A DNA stretch of 64,000 nt. Origin: Deltaproteobacteria bacterium HGW-Deltaproteobacteria-13 (GTDB lineage Bacteria > Desulfobacterota > Syntrophia > Syntrophales > Smithellaceae). The translations under genes and the position numbers were made by a program. The notes under the pieces were generated by a model. It had not been told where the DNA came from, searched no databases, and was given only the letters and a program-made list of their open reading frames with translations. Position 1 is the first letter of the stretch, and every line of letters starts with the position of its first letter. The stretch is taken from contig PHBJ01000009.1 in assembly GCA_002840555.1 (NCBI GenBank), positions 44,026-108,025 on the forward strand, in the 5' to 3' direction. Shown here in pieces: positions 17,129-25,877 of this stretch.

Positions 17129-19441
17129 CTAAGCCAATCCTTTTTTAATCATCGAGGAGGCAATAACTGCCTGACCCAGGGAAACGCCGCCGTCGTTGGC
17201 CGGAATCTGCCTGTGGCAGTAAACTTCAAAACCGTCGTTCCTAAGCTTTTCTATGCTGCCTTCCAATAATATCTTGTTTTGAAAACAACCGCCGCTTAAC
17301 ACCACGCGCGTAAGCCCTGTTGCTTTGCGCATTTTATCTGCCGTAACGGTAAAGGCATCGGTTAGTGTCTGATGAAACGATGCTGCAATGTGTGCCTTGC
17401 TTTTTCCGGCATCGAGATCGGCGACAATCGCTTTGATCATGTCTGTATAATCTATAATATTCGATTTATCGCCATCTTGCAAGATAGCAAAAGGGTAGGG
17501 CGATCCTGATGAATCTGCCGCCTGTGCTTCCAGCTCCATAGCGGCCTGTCCTTCAAAACTGACCGTGCGGCGTAAACCGATGAGCGCGGCAACACCATCA
17601 AATAACCGGCCTAAACCTGAAGACAGAGGTGAATTCATCCTGCTTTCGATGATCTTGTCCAGCGTCTCACAGATGCTTTGATCCGTCATCAGCTTCAAAT
17701 GCAGGGCTATTTCTTTCCAGGATGGACCCCAGGCGGCTTTGAGCAGACTCGCCGCTATACGCCAGGGTTCACGGATTGACTTCTCACCGCCGGGTAAAAC
17801 AAGATATTGCAGATGACCGAAACGTTGAAATCCGGTTTCACTGGCAATCAGAAATTCTCCTCCCCAGGCATTGCCGTCCAAGCCGTAGCCTGTGCCGTCC
17901 ATCGCCAATCCGATTACATCACCTTCAATTTGATTATCTGCCATGCAACTGACAATGTGGGCATGATGATGTTGAACGCGGATGACTTTATCTGCCGGGA
18001 TTTCCCTGGCCGCCTGTGTTGAGTAATATCCCGGGTGGTAGTCGCAGGCGACGATTTGGGGGTCTGATTCGGTAATTCTTTTCATCAGCGTCAGGCTCCC
18101 GGAAAAGAAGTCGCGTGCCTGCGGTGTTTCCAGGTCTCCGATATGGGGACTAAGATAGGCAAAATTATCTTTGAGAATACACTGGGTCGTTTTCAGTTGC
18201 GGCCCGAGTGCCAGAACAGCAGGCATTGAATCTTTCAGCGCAAGAGGCTGGGGAACATAGCCTCGTGAACGCCTCATTAATTGCGGTAGCTTCGCGGAAA
18301 CAAAAGCGATGGAATCGTCGCACCGTACCAGAATATCCCGGTTATGCACGAGAAAATAATCGGCAATGCCAAGCAGGCGGGTGACCGCTTCACGATTACC
18401 CGTGCAGATCGGTTCGTCAACCTGATTGGCGCTGGTCATCACCAGAGCCGTAAAATTATTCTCCAGCAGTAAATAATGCAGCGGAGCGTAGGGCAGCATG
18501 ACGCCGAGATCGGGAACCGCCGGCGCGACAAAATCTGAAATAAGATCATTATTTATTTTCTTGAGCAAAACAATCGGCCGCTGGACAGAGGTAAGCAACA
18601 TCTTTTCTTCTTCATTAATTCCGGCAATGCGTCTGGCCTGAACAATGTCGCGTGCCATGATAGCGAGAGGCTTTTCTTCGCGGTATTTGCGCGAGCGAAG
18701 CTTCTTTACGGCCTCATCATTTCCGGCATCCACGCTTAAGTGAAATCCTCCCAGCCCCTTGATGGCCAGTATTTGTCCGGATTTGAGCAAATCAATCGCG
18801 GCTCTGACCGGATCATCCGTTTTAATGATTTCTCCTTCCGCATCCAGCAACATCATCTGCGGTCCGCAGACAGGGCAGGCGTTGGGCTCGGCGTGAAAGC
18901 GCCTGTCGGCCGGGTTTTCATATTCAGCAAGGCATTGGGGGCATTGCGGGAAACAGGACATAGACGTGTTGACCCGGTCATAAGGAATCGCGTTGATAAT
19001 GGTCAAACGGGGGCCGCAATTTGTGCAGTTAATGAAAGGATAGCGAAAACGCCTGTCTGTAGGGTCGAAAAGCTCTTTTAAACAATCGTCACAGATAGCG
19101 GCATCGGGTGTGATATGCACATCCGCGTGACCCTGCGCATCACTCCCGATAATTTGAAAAGTATTATCGTTTAAGATTTTTATTTCCCAGGACGATTTGC
19201 TGGTAATGTGAGCCAGCGGCGGAAGATCCTCCCGGATGCTCATTAAAAAAATGTCGAGTGCTTCCGGATAGCCTTCAACTTCCGCAACCACGCCGTCCGG
19301 GCGATTCTGCACAAAACCGGTCAGATTGTTTTTCACAGCCTGCCGGTAGACAAAGGGCCGGAAACCGACCCCCTGCACAATACCGGAAAAAAGATAACGG
19401 ACTCTTTTTTTATTCACGTCTTTATTTTTTGAATGCATCAA
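17129..19441 (-). CDS. hypF: Carbamoyltransferase HypF
   Basis: 770 residues, full length. It converts carbamoyl phosphate and ATP to carbamoyl-adenylate and transfers the carbamoyl group to HypE. Domains: acylphosphatase (about 12-100, SGIVQGVGFRPFVYR), paired zinc fingers (CDDCLKELFDP, CTNCGPRL, CPQCLAEY, CPVCGP), YrdC-like (about 205-390, LAIKGLGGFHL) and Kae1-like (about 400-770) with HHHAHIVSCM and VVLSGGCFQNK. The start overlaps the end of hypB by 20 bases, so the two are translationally coupled. Confidence 0.97.
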   Translation of the reverse strand: MMHSKNKDVNKKRVRYLFSGIVQGVGFRPFVYRQAVKNNLTGFVQNRPDGVVAEVEGYPEALDIFLMSIREDLPPLAHITSKSSWEIKILNDNTFQIIGSDAQGHADVHITPDAAICDDCLKELFDPTDRRFRYPFINCTNCGPRLTIINAIPYDRVNTSMSCFPQCPQCLAEYENPADRRFHAEPNACPVCGPQMMLLDAEGEIIKTDDPVRAAIDLLKSGQILAIKGLGGFHLSVDAGNDEAVKKLRSRKYREEKPLAIMARDIVQARRIAGINEEEKMLLTSVQRPIVLLKKINNDLISDFVAPAVPDLGVMLPYAPLHYLLLENNFTALVMTSANQVDEPICTGNREAVTRLLGIADYFLVHNRDILVRCDDSIAFVSAKLPQLMRRSRGYVPQPLALKDSMPAVLALGPQLKTTQCILKDNFAYLSPHIGDLETPQARDFFSGSLTLMKRITESDPQIVACDYHPGYYSTQAAREIPADKVIRVQHHHAHIVSCMADNQIEGDVIGLAMDGTGYGLDGNAWGGEFLIASETGFQRFGHLQYLVLPGGEKSIREPWRIAASLLKAAWGPSWKEIALHLKLMTDQSICETLDKIIESRMNSPLSSGLGRLFDGVAALIGLRRTVSFEGQAAMELEAQAADSSGSPYPFAILQDGDKSNIIDYTDMIKAIVADLDAGKSKAHIAASFHQTLTDAFTVTADKMRKATGLTRVVLSGGCFQNKILLEGSIEKLRNDGFEVYCHRQIPANDGGVSLGQAVIASSMIKKGLA

Positions 19442-20078
19442 TGCGTCGGGTCAGCCAGGCAATCCATTCATCCAGGCCTGCTGCGGTCTTACAGGAGACT
19501 TCAAATATTTTTAAATCCTTGTGCAAAGCCAGTGAATCACGTTTGGCCTTTTCCAGATCAAAATCAACATACGGCATCAAATCTATTTTATTGATCAGGA
19601 GCGCTGACGATTCCTGAAACATCAAAGGATATTTGGATGGTTTATCCGCGCCTTCGGGTGTGCTCAGAAGCATGATCTTGACGTTTTCACCGATTTTAAA
19701 TTCAGCAGGGCATACCAGATTGCCCACGTTTTCCACGATCAGAAAATCGATTTTGCTCAAATCAAAGGCAGGCAGGGCTTCTCTAATCATGTTGCCGTCG
19801 ATATGGCAGCCGCCGCCGGTATTGATCTGCACAACGGGAATATCCAGCTTGGCGATGCGGTCGGCATCATAGGTATCCTGAATGTCGCCTTCGATCACGG
19901 CGATCCTGTAATTGTCCCGCAGGGCGACGATGGTTCTTTCTACAAGCGATGTTTTTCCGGCGCCGGGCGAACTCATGAGATTGATGACATATATTTTATG
20001 ACGGTCAAAGAGCTCTCTGTTTTCCGCGGCGATGCGATCATTGGCGTCAAGAACGTTTTTTACGACTGTTACTTTCAC
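19422..20078 (-). CDS. hypB: Hydrogenase nickel incorporation GTPase HypB
   Basis: 218 residues. GTPase delivering nickel to the large subunit with HypA. Walker A SSPGAGKTSLVE, switch-type EGDIQDTYDADR, metal-binding GGGCHIDG, and NKIDLMPY for guanine recognition. It lacks the N-terminal CxxCGC site and the His-rich stretch found in some HypB proteins, so it relies on the internal metal site at the dimer interface and probably does not store nickel. Sits between hypD and hypF on the minus strand. Confidence 0.96.
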   Translation of the reverse strand: MKVTVVKNVLDANDRIAAENRELFDRHKIYVINLMSSPGAGKTSLVERTIVALRDNYRIAVIEGDIQDTYDADRIAKLDIPVVQINTGGGCHIDGNMIREALPAFDLSKIDFLIVENVGNLVCPAEFKIGENVKIMLLSTPEGADKPSKYPLMFQESSALLINKIDLMPYVDFDLEKAKRDSLALHKDLKIFEVSCKTAAGLDEWIAWLTRRIDAFKK

Positions 20079-20093
20079 TGGGTTTAGCCTCCG

Positions 20094-21182
20094 TTAATAA
20101 TATTTATAATGCGTGGAGCAGGTGCCTTCAGAAGAAACCATGCAGGGGCCGACGGGGTTTGTCGGTGTACATATATTTTTGAACAAGGGACAATCCTGCG
20201 GCGCTTTAATGCCGCGTAAAATATCGCCGCAGCCGCAGCCTTTGATGTCTGTTGACTGAATATCCGGCACGGGGAAGTTAGCCAGCGTGTCAAAGGCTTC
20301 ATATTCACTGCGGAATACGAGACCGCTTGCCGGGATCGTTCCCAGGCCGCGCCACTGGGCATCAGTCGTATGGAAGATGGATTGCAGAAAGGTCATGGCC
20401 CTTGTGTTTCCTTCAGGCCTGACGCCCCTGGTGTATTGAATAGAGACTTCTTTCTTTCCACTTTCAATCTGTTCCAGAATCATCCAGATGCCTTCAAGAA
20501 TATCCACCGGCTCGAATCCGGTGATGACAGCGGCGCACCCGGCATCGGGAATCATTTGATAGGCGGCACTGCCAATCATCGTGCTGACATGTCCCGGGCA
20601 CAGAAAAGCGTCAATTTTGAGAAGCGGATCGGCAATCAAAGCGTGAATTGCCGGAGGAACGATCTTATGTACGGAAAAAACGGAAAAATTATGGATCTCT
20701 TTTTTGCGGCAGACCTCCACGGTTGCGGCAATGGTCGGCGCGGTTGTTTCAAACCCGATTCCCATCATGATGACTTCTTTTTGGAGGTGGGTCTCGGCAA
20801 GGGCGATACACTCATCAGCGGAAGAAACAACCCGGACATCACAGCCTTCGGCGCGCTTTTTCTGCAAACTGTCACTGTCGGTTCCGGGAACCCTCAGCAT
20901 GTCGCCGAAAGTGGCGAAGATGACATTCTTCAGGCCGGCAAGATAAAGAGCGATATCGACATCACGCGTCGAGGTAACGCAAACCGGACATCCGGGGCCG
21001 GAAACAAGCCGTATATTTTCCGGTAGCAATTTGCGGATGCCGAATCGGCCGATGGCATAGGTATGACTGCCGCAAATTTCCATAATCGTCACGGGACGGG
21101 AAATCTGACGCGCCGCATTTTCAATCTTCGTGAGCAATCCGCGAACCAGAGCGGGATCGCGATATTCATCAATAAATTTCAT
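20094..21182 (-). CDS. hypD: Hydrogenase maturation protein HypD
   Basis: 362 residues. HypD, with HypC, is the scaffold on which Fe(CN)2CO is assembled. Signature motifs are intact: MEICGSHTYAIGRFGI, SGPGCPVCVTS, GFETTAPT, PGHVSTMIG, and the C-terminal [4Fe-4S] cysteines in KGCGCGDILRG, DCPLF and NPVGPCMVSSEGTC. It overlaps the hypC stop by 14 bases. Confidence 0.97.
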   Translation of the reverse strand: MKFIDEYRDPALVRGLLTKIENAARQISRPVTIMEICGSHTYAIGRFGIRKLLPENIRLVSGPGCPVCVTSTRDVDIALYLAGLKNVIFATFGDMLRVPGTDSDSLQKKRAEGCDVRVVSSADECIALAETHLQKEVIMMGIGFETTAPTIAATVEVCRKKEIHNFSVFSVHKIVPPAIHALIADPLLKIDAFLCPGHVSTMIGSAAYQMIPDAGCAAVITGFEPVDILEGIWMILEQIESGKKEVSIQYTRGVRPEGNTRAMTFLQSIFHTTDAQWRGLGTIPASGLVFRSEYEAFDTLANFPVPDIQSTDIKGCGCGDILRGIKAPQDCPLFKNICTPTNPVGPCMVSSEGTCSTHYKYY

Positions 21183-21399
21183 TGTCGATGAGCTCTTGTA
21201 AAAATTTCAATTTATCCTGGGCGGTCGCCACATCGATCTTGTGGATCGCATAGCCCGCGTGGCTGATGACATAATCGCCCACACCGGCCGGTTCATCCAC
21301 GATATCGAGGCAAACCTCGCGGCGCGTGCCGCTGATATCGATCACGGCGTAGTTGTCTTTATCGATGGAAATTATTTTTCCGGGAAATCCAATGCACAT
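21169..21399 (-). CDS. hypC: Hydrogenase assembly chaperone HypC
   Basis: 76 residues starting MCIGFPGKI, with the essential Cys2 that binds the iron intermediate. YVISHAGYAIHKID is the conserved HypC core. Carries Fe(CN)2CO from HypD to the apo large subunit. Its end overlaps hypD by 14 bases and hypA lies nine bases upstream, consistent with one operon. Confidence 0.96.
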   Translation of the reverse strand: MCIGFPGKIISIDKDNYAVIDISGTRREVCLDIVDEPAGVGDYVISHAGYAIHKIDVATAQDKLKFLQELIDNEIY

Positions 21400-21408
21400 A
21401 AAAAATTC

Positions 21409-21753
21409 CTAATCTACATCCATCTCCAGTATTTGCAGTTCTTCCGTTCCGGCGGTTAACATGACTTCCCCGCCGCCGCAGCCGGGACATATGCCCGTAT
21501 GTGTTTTAATCTCTAAATCCTTTTCGCAGGAAAAGCAATGGATGACAGCAGGCATTATTTTAAATTCCAGCACGGCGCCCTCCGCCGCAGTTCCCGCAGC
21601 CTGAACTTCAAAAGCAAATTGCAGCGCCTTGGGTTCCATGCAGGAAAAACGGCCATAGGAAAGCATGACACTGTTCACTTTTTTGAAGCCGTCACGCTTC
21701 GCGTAATCCTGAATAATATTTAAAATGGATTCCGCCAGATACAGTTCATGCAT
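21409..21753 (-). CDS. hypA: Hydrogenase nickel incorporation protein HypA
   Basis: 114 residues. Begins MHELYLAES; His2 and Glu3 form the nickel site. The zinc ribbon is CFSCEKD and CPGCGGG. Works with HypB to insert nickel. Two bases separate it from the maturation protease gene upstream, so these genes are cotranscribed. Confidence 0.96.
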   Translation of the reverse strand: MHELYLAESILNIIQDYAKRDGFKKVNSVMLSYGRFSCMEPKALQFAFEVQAAGTAAEGAVLEFKIMPAVIHCFSCEKDLEIKTHTGICPGCGGGEVMLTAGTEELQILEMDVD

Positions 21754-21755
21754 TT

Positions 21756-22244
21756 TTAAATCTTTTCCAGTTTTACATTCAATTGATCGAGTTCCCGCAA
21801 TAAAAGCTTTTCCATCACCGGAAATTTATCCCGGATAGGCGGCGTCATCTCCAGATTCATATCGCCATACTCCTTCGGCACGATACAAAGAAATATCGTT
21901 TCGGGAGATTCGCCCATCAACTCCGTCTTAAAAAGAACGTCGGAGAACGTGACCTCATGCGCTGTCGTCGGCGGCGGCATGTGCAGTTCCATTTCTTCTT
22001 TATTGAACCGATAAATAGAGCCGGGCGTATCCTTCGCCTTCAAGACATCAACGACGATCAGGTTGTCGCAGCTGCAAATGATATCCAGCAGGGCATAACC
22101 CAGGGTGCCTCCATCAATCATCCGTACATCATCCGTGGGGCGATAGCGCTTGGAAAACCAGTTTACAAAATGAACGCCAAAGCCCTCATCGGCCAATAAA
22201 ATATTGCCGATGCCTAATATCGTGACAAGATTTCTTTCTGACAT
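21756..22244 (-). CDS. hyaD: [NiFe] hydrogenase maturation endopeptidase (HyaD/HybD family)
   Basis: 162 residues from the ATG ending at 22244, four bases after AAAGG; an upstream ATG at 22256 overlaps that ribosome binding site. Removes the C-terminal tail of the large subunit after nickel insertion. Family motifs: ILGIGNILLADEGFGVHF with the first metal-binding Glu, and MIDGGTLGYALLD with the conserved Asp. The substrate is almost certainly the large subunit at 23023-24699, whose tail follows DPCMACAVH. First gene after an internal terminator-like hairpin. Confidence 0.93.
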   Translation of the reverse strand: MSERNLVTILGIGNILLADEGFGVHFVNWFSKRYRPTDDVRMIDGGTLGYALLDIICSCDNLIVVDVLKAKDTPGSIYRFNKEEMELHMPPPTTAHEVTFSDVLFKTELMGESPETIFLCIVPKEYGDMNLEMTPPIRDKFPVMEKLLLRELDQLNVKLEKI

Positions 22245-22266
22245 ATTACCTTTCACATATCATATA

Positions 22267-22301
22267 ACCAAAAAAGGGGAGAACGATTTCTTCTCCCCTT
22301 T
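22267..22301 (-). terminator. Terminator-like hairpin inside the [NiFe] hydrogenase operon
   Basis: AAAGGGGAGAA (22273-22283) pairs exactly with TTCTCCCCTTT (22291-22301) around a 7-base loop. Read on the minus strand it is followed by TTTTTT. It lies between the structural genes and the maturation genes, so it could reduce readthrough into the accessory part. Confidence 0.8.
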
Positions 22302-22335
22302 AAGGTGATTTTACATCCTGACAACCATTATGATG

Positions 22336-23004
22336 TTACTCTTCTAATTTCTTAAAAATGTTGCCGCTAATCATCGATGATATCGTGCCTTTTTTGAGAA
22401 TAGCATCATACCAGAAGGCCATGTACATATGCACCACGATAAACAGAATAAAGAACCAGGTGAAAAGGTGGTGAACATAGCGAACCACGGCCAGTCCGCC
22501 CATCAGATTTTCTATGGGCCGCAAAATCTTATAACATATTGCGGTGAATCCGGCATGATATCCGGCGCCCATCAGGATCAGGCCCGTGATTACGATAACA
22601 AAGACCATGAACATCAATCCAAGATAAGCCAGCGATTGCATCGGTCCATAAAGCGTTTTATAGTCCGGTCCTTTTTTAGTGATGAGCAGATAAAACTTGA
22701 TCTGATCGATCGTGCATTTGATGTTCGTCCACGCAAAAAAATCTTTCCAGTCCGCGTGGAAGCGTGAGAAAAAGGCCAGGTAAACTCTCCAAAAGAAAAG
22801 AAACACAAGAAATACTCCAAAGAGAATGTGAACAAAACGCACATTGCCCATTAAAAATTTCCCTACGGTTTCTCCCCTGGATACCGTAAATGGATCAGCA
22901 ATATAGAAACCGGTAACAATCAGGATAAAGATCGAGAGAGCCATGGCCCAGTGATTAATCCGCATAGCCACAGACCACTCTTTTTCGCTAGTGAATTTTT
23001 CCAC
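22336..23004 (-). CDS. hyaC: [NiFe] hydrogenase b-type cytochrome subunit
   Basis: 222 residues, four to five membrane helices. Passes electrons from the periplasmic hydrogenase dimer to quinone in the membrane. Candidate haem ligands: the His in MRINHWAMALSI, the His in VRFVHILFGV, the His pair in VRYVHHLFTW and the His in FIVVHMYMAFWYD, in the spacing of the HyaC/HydC family. The gene lies 18 bases downstream of the large subunit gene and ends just before the internal terminator hairpin. Confidence 0.94.
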   Translation of the reverse strand: MEKFTSEKEWSVAMRINHWAMALSIFILIVTGFYIADPFTVSRGETVGKFLMGNVRFVHILFGVFLVFLFFWRVYLAFFSRFHADWKDFFAWTNIKCTIDQIKFYLLITKKGPDYKTLYGPMQSLAYLGLMFMVFVIVITGLILMGAGYHAGFTAICYKILRPIENLMGGLAVVRYVHHLFTWFFILFIVVHMYMAFWYDAILKKGTISSMISGNIFKKLEE

Positions 23005-23022
23005 GGTAACCTCCTTAATTGC

Positions 23023-24699
23023 TTACGCCACTTTGAATTTTTTAATCTCTTTTGTCTTCGGATCAATGATATGCACGGCGCAAGCCATACAGGGATCGAA
23101 AGAATGGATGGTCCGGATAATTTCCAGCGGCTGATTAACATTCGCCAGTTTCGTTCCGATCAATGATTCCTCATAGGGACCGCGCAAACCGGCTTTGTCT
23201 CGAGGCGAGCAGTTCCATGTTGAAGGAACAACGGCCTGATAATTGGAAATCACACCCTTTTCAATCTTGATCCAGTGTCCCAGCGCGCCGCGCGGCGGTT
23301 CCGTCATGCCGCGGCCTTGAGCCGGTTTCGCGGGAACATCGCAGCGGGTCCATGTGCGGGTGTCACCTTTCTTGATGTTGGCGATCAATTCATTGACCCA
23401 TCCTTCGGTGTTATCCGCTATCAGCTTGGTTTCCAGCGCGCGGGCGGCTGTTCGGCCCAGCGTGGAGAACAAAACGGCAGCGGGCAGTCCGGTTGCTTTC
23501 AAAGTGGAATCAACCAATCCCTTGATCGCTTTGTCGCCTTGAGCATAACCGACAACCATACGGGCCAGCGGGCCGACTTCGTAAGGTTTGTTGTCGTAAC
23601 GGGGCGCTTTACACCAGGTATACTTTTCGTCGCCCTTGAGATTCCCGTTCTTGTCATAGCCGGTATAATCAGGCTCCGTGGTGCCTTTATAAGGATGTTG
23701 TGCTTCCTTGCCTTTGTACCAGGAATGCGTTACTTCTTCCGTAATTTTTTCTTCATCGAGCTTCATGGGTTTCGCCAGATTTCTGTCTTTGACGATACCG
23801 CGCGGGAAGAGCGTCTTGTTCCAGTCGTCATCCAGCGGGAAACCACCGTAAGAGAGATAATTCTTCACACCGCCGCCTATGCCTTTTAATCCTTCGTCTT
23901 TGTAATAATGAGCGGCCAGAAGAACATCAGGCAGATAAGCGGTTTCGAGGAAGTTCTTCATCTCTTTGAACCGGAATAAAAACTGTCCCAGGCGTTCGGC
24001 GTCAAACAAATCCATGCCGGATGTTATGCCGCCGACAACCAGCGTTTGCGGATGAGGATTCTTTCCGCCCAGGATGGCCATCATCTGCGCGCCGACTTTG
24101 GAAATGGCCAGAGCGTCCAGATAATGGGACAGGATAATTAAATTGGCTTCCGGCGGCAGTTTGTAGGAAGGATTACCCCAGTAAGCGTTGGCAAACGGTC
24201 CCAGCCGGCCGGATTTAACAAACTTGGTGACTCTGTCCTGAACGGCTTTGTAATGCGTCGCCGAACAGTTGTAAGGATTGGGGCTGTAAGCGCGCGCCAT
24301 TTCCACAGCCTTTGCCGGATTGGCTTTGAGCGCGCTGACGACGTCCACCCAATCCAAACCATGCAGATGATAAAAATGCATGATGTGGTCGGTCAGATAC
24401 AGAGATGAGTTGATCAGATTACGGGCAATTCTTGCGTTGGGCGGCGGTTTCACGCCAAAAGCGTCTTCGCAGGCCAGAATGCTGGCTTCGTAGTGAACGT
24501 AAGTGCAGACGCCGCAGAAACGCTGAACCATCAAACCGGCATCGCGGGGATCACGGCCTTTCAGTATCGTTTCAATACCGCGCCAGAGGGTGATGCTGCT
24601 CCATGCGTCTTTAATAACGTTGCTATTATCAACCTCAACTTCAATTCTTAAATGTCCTTCAATCCTGGTGATCGGATCGACAATGATTCGTTTCGTCAT
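23023..24699 (-). CDS. hyaB: [NiFe] hydrogenase large subunit, group 1
   Basis: 558 residues; carries the Ni-Fe active site. N-terminal PITRIEGHLRIEVEV; first cysteine pair in VQRFCGVCTYVHYE; second pair in FDPCMACAVH. Cleavage after that His would release a 15-residue tail starting IIDPK, matching the protease encoded downstream. Length and motifs fit membrane-bound uptake hydrogenases of group 1, which oxidise H2 in the periplasm. It follows the small subunit gene after two bases. The large subunit has no signal and would be co-exported with the small one by Tat. Confidence 0.97.
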   Translation of the reverse strand: MTKRIIVDPITRIEGHLRIEVEVDNSNVIKDAWSSITLWRGIETILKGRDPRDAGLMVQRFCGVCTYVHYEASILACEDAFGVKPPPNARIARNLINSSLYLTDHIMHFYHLHGLDWVDVVSALKANPAKAVEMARAYSPNPYNCSATHYKAVQDRVTKFVKSGRLGPFANAYWGNPSYKLPPEANLIILSHYLDALAISKVGAQMMAILGGKNPHPQTLVVGGITSGMDLFDAERLGQFLFRFKEMKNFLETAYLPDVLLAAHYYKDEGLKGIGGGVKNYLSYGGFPLDDDWNKTLFPRGIVKDRNLAKPMKLDEEKITEEVTHSWYKGKEAQHPYKGTTEPDYTGYDKNGNLKGDEKYTWCKAPRYDNKPYEVGPLARMVVGYAQGDKAIKGLVDSTLKATGLPAAVLFSTLGRTAARALETKLIADNTEGWVNELIANIKKGDTRTWTRCDVPAKPAQGRGMTEPPRGALGHWIKIEKGVISNYQAVVPSTWNCSPRDKAGLRGPYEESLIGTKLANVNQPLEIIRTIHSFDPCMACAVHIIDPKTKEIKKFKVA

Positions 24700-24701
24700 A
24701 T

Positions 24702-25877
24702 TTATTTATCTCCTTTATGTCGGATTCCGCTGGCTATCGCATGGGCGGCAACTCCAGCCACCGCTGCGCCGGTCAATGCAATTCCAATATTATCAACGGT
24801 TCTTTCACCGCCGCCGTAGGTCTTTTCATCAAGCGGTTTTTCCAGCGGCGCCATGGTATCCCAGAATCCGGGCTCCGTGCAGCCGATGCAACCGTGACCG
24901 GCCATGATCGGCCAGGAAATGCCGTCATTGAATCGTACTTTTCCGCAATTGGCGTAGGTATAAGGACCTTTGCAGCCGACTTTGTAAAGACACCAGCCTT
25001 TGAGAGCGCCCTTGTCGCCCCATTCCTCAACGAATTCCGAAGCGTCATAATGCGGTCTTCTTTCACAATAGTCGTGAATGCGCTTTCCGTAAGCCCAAAC
25101 GGGTCTTCCCAATCCATCCAGTGCGGGCAGGGAACCGAACATTAAATAATGCAACAGTGTTCCGGTAAAGTTCACGGAATTGGGAGGACAGCCGGCAATA
25201 TTGACTGTTGAAATGCCGATGGCTTTACTGATGCCGACGGCGTCTGTCGGGTTAGGCTTGGCGGATTGAATATTTCCAAAGGCTGAGCAGGAGCCGATGC
25301 ACACAACTGCGGCGGCTTTGGAAGTTACTTCTCTGGCCACCTGAATACCCGTTTTCCCTTTAGGACCCAGGGTAAGATATTTCCCGTTCAATCCTCTGGG
25401 TAAGCCGCCTTCAATGACGCAGATAAACTTGCCGGAAAAATCCTTTACAGCTTTTTCCAGATTTTCTTCCGCCTGATAACCGGAAGCGGCCATCAGCGTT
25501 TCATGATATTCCAGTGAGATGGTTTCAAGCAGGATATCATCAACATTCGGATACGATGAGCGCAGGAATGCTTCGGAGCAACCGGTGCATTCGGCAAAAT
25601 GCAGCCAGACGACAGGTAACCGGCTGAAGCTTTCCGCCGCTTTAGCAACCATCGGACGGAAGATGGGCGGCAGCATTAACGCCGCAGTCATCGCCGATGT
25701 CCATTTGACAAAATCTCTTCTGCTGAAACCTCGTTCTTTTAACAGTTCATGCAAATCTTCTTTGGGTTCAGGCAGATTTTTTTCAATCTCTTCCATATGA
25801 AGCTGACAATGCTTCATGAGATCCTTGTACTGCTTGTCAATCATTTTCTTGTATTCGGAATTATTTCCCTTTGCCAT
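24702..25877 (-). CDS. hyaA: [NiFe] hydrogenase small subunit, Tat-exported
   Basis: 391 residues from the ATG ending at 25877, behind AAAGGAGG; a longer frame from 25928 has no ribosome binding site. Holds three Fe-S clusters: proximal ligands in CTGCSEAFL, VCIGSCSAFGN and NIAGCPPN, and distal and medial ones in DYCERR, GWCLYKVGCKGPYTYANCG and HGCIGCTEPGFWD. The Tat motif SRRDFVKW sits unusually far in, at about residue 52, after a charged 50-residue leader. A C-terminal helix (ALTGAAVAGVAAHAIA) anchors it to the membrane next to the cytochrome b. First gene of the hydrogenase operon. Confidence 0.96.
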   Translation of the reverse strand: MAKGNNSEYKKMIDKQYKDLMKHCQLHMEEIEKNLPEPKEDLHELLKERGFSRRDFVKWTSAMTAALMLPPIFRPMVAKAAESFSRLPVVWLHFAECTGCSEAFLRSSYPNVDDILLETISLEYHETLMAASGYQAEENLEKAVKDFSGKFICVIEGGLPRGLNGKYLTLGPKGKTGIQVAREVTSKAAAVVCIGSCSAFGNIQSAKPNPTDAVGISKAIGISTVNIAGCPPNSVNFTGTLLHYLMFGSLPALDGLGRPVWAYGKRIHDYCERRPHYDASEFVEEWGDKGALKGWCLYKVGCKGPYTYANCGKVRFNDGISWPIMAGHGCIGCTEPGFWDTMAPLEKPLDEKTYGGGERTVDNIGIALTGAAVAGVAAHAIASGIRHKGDK

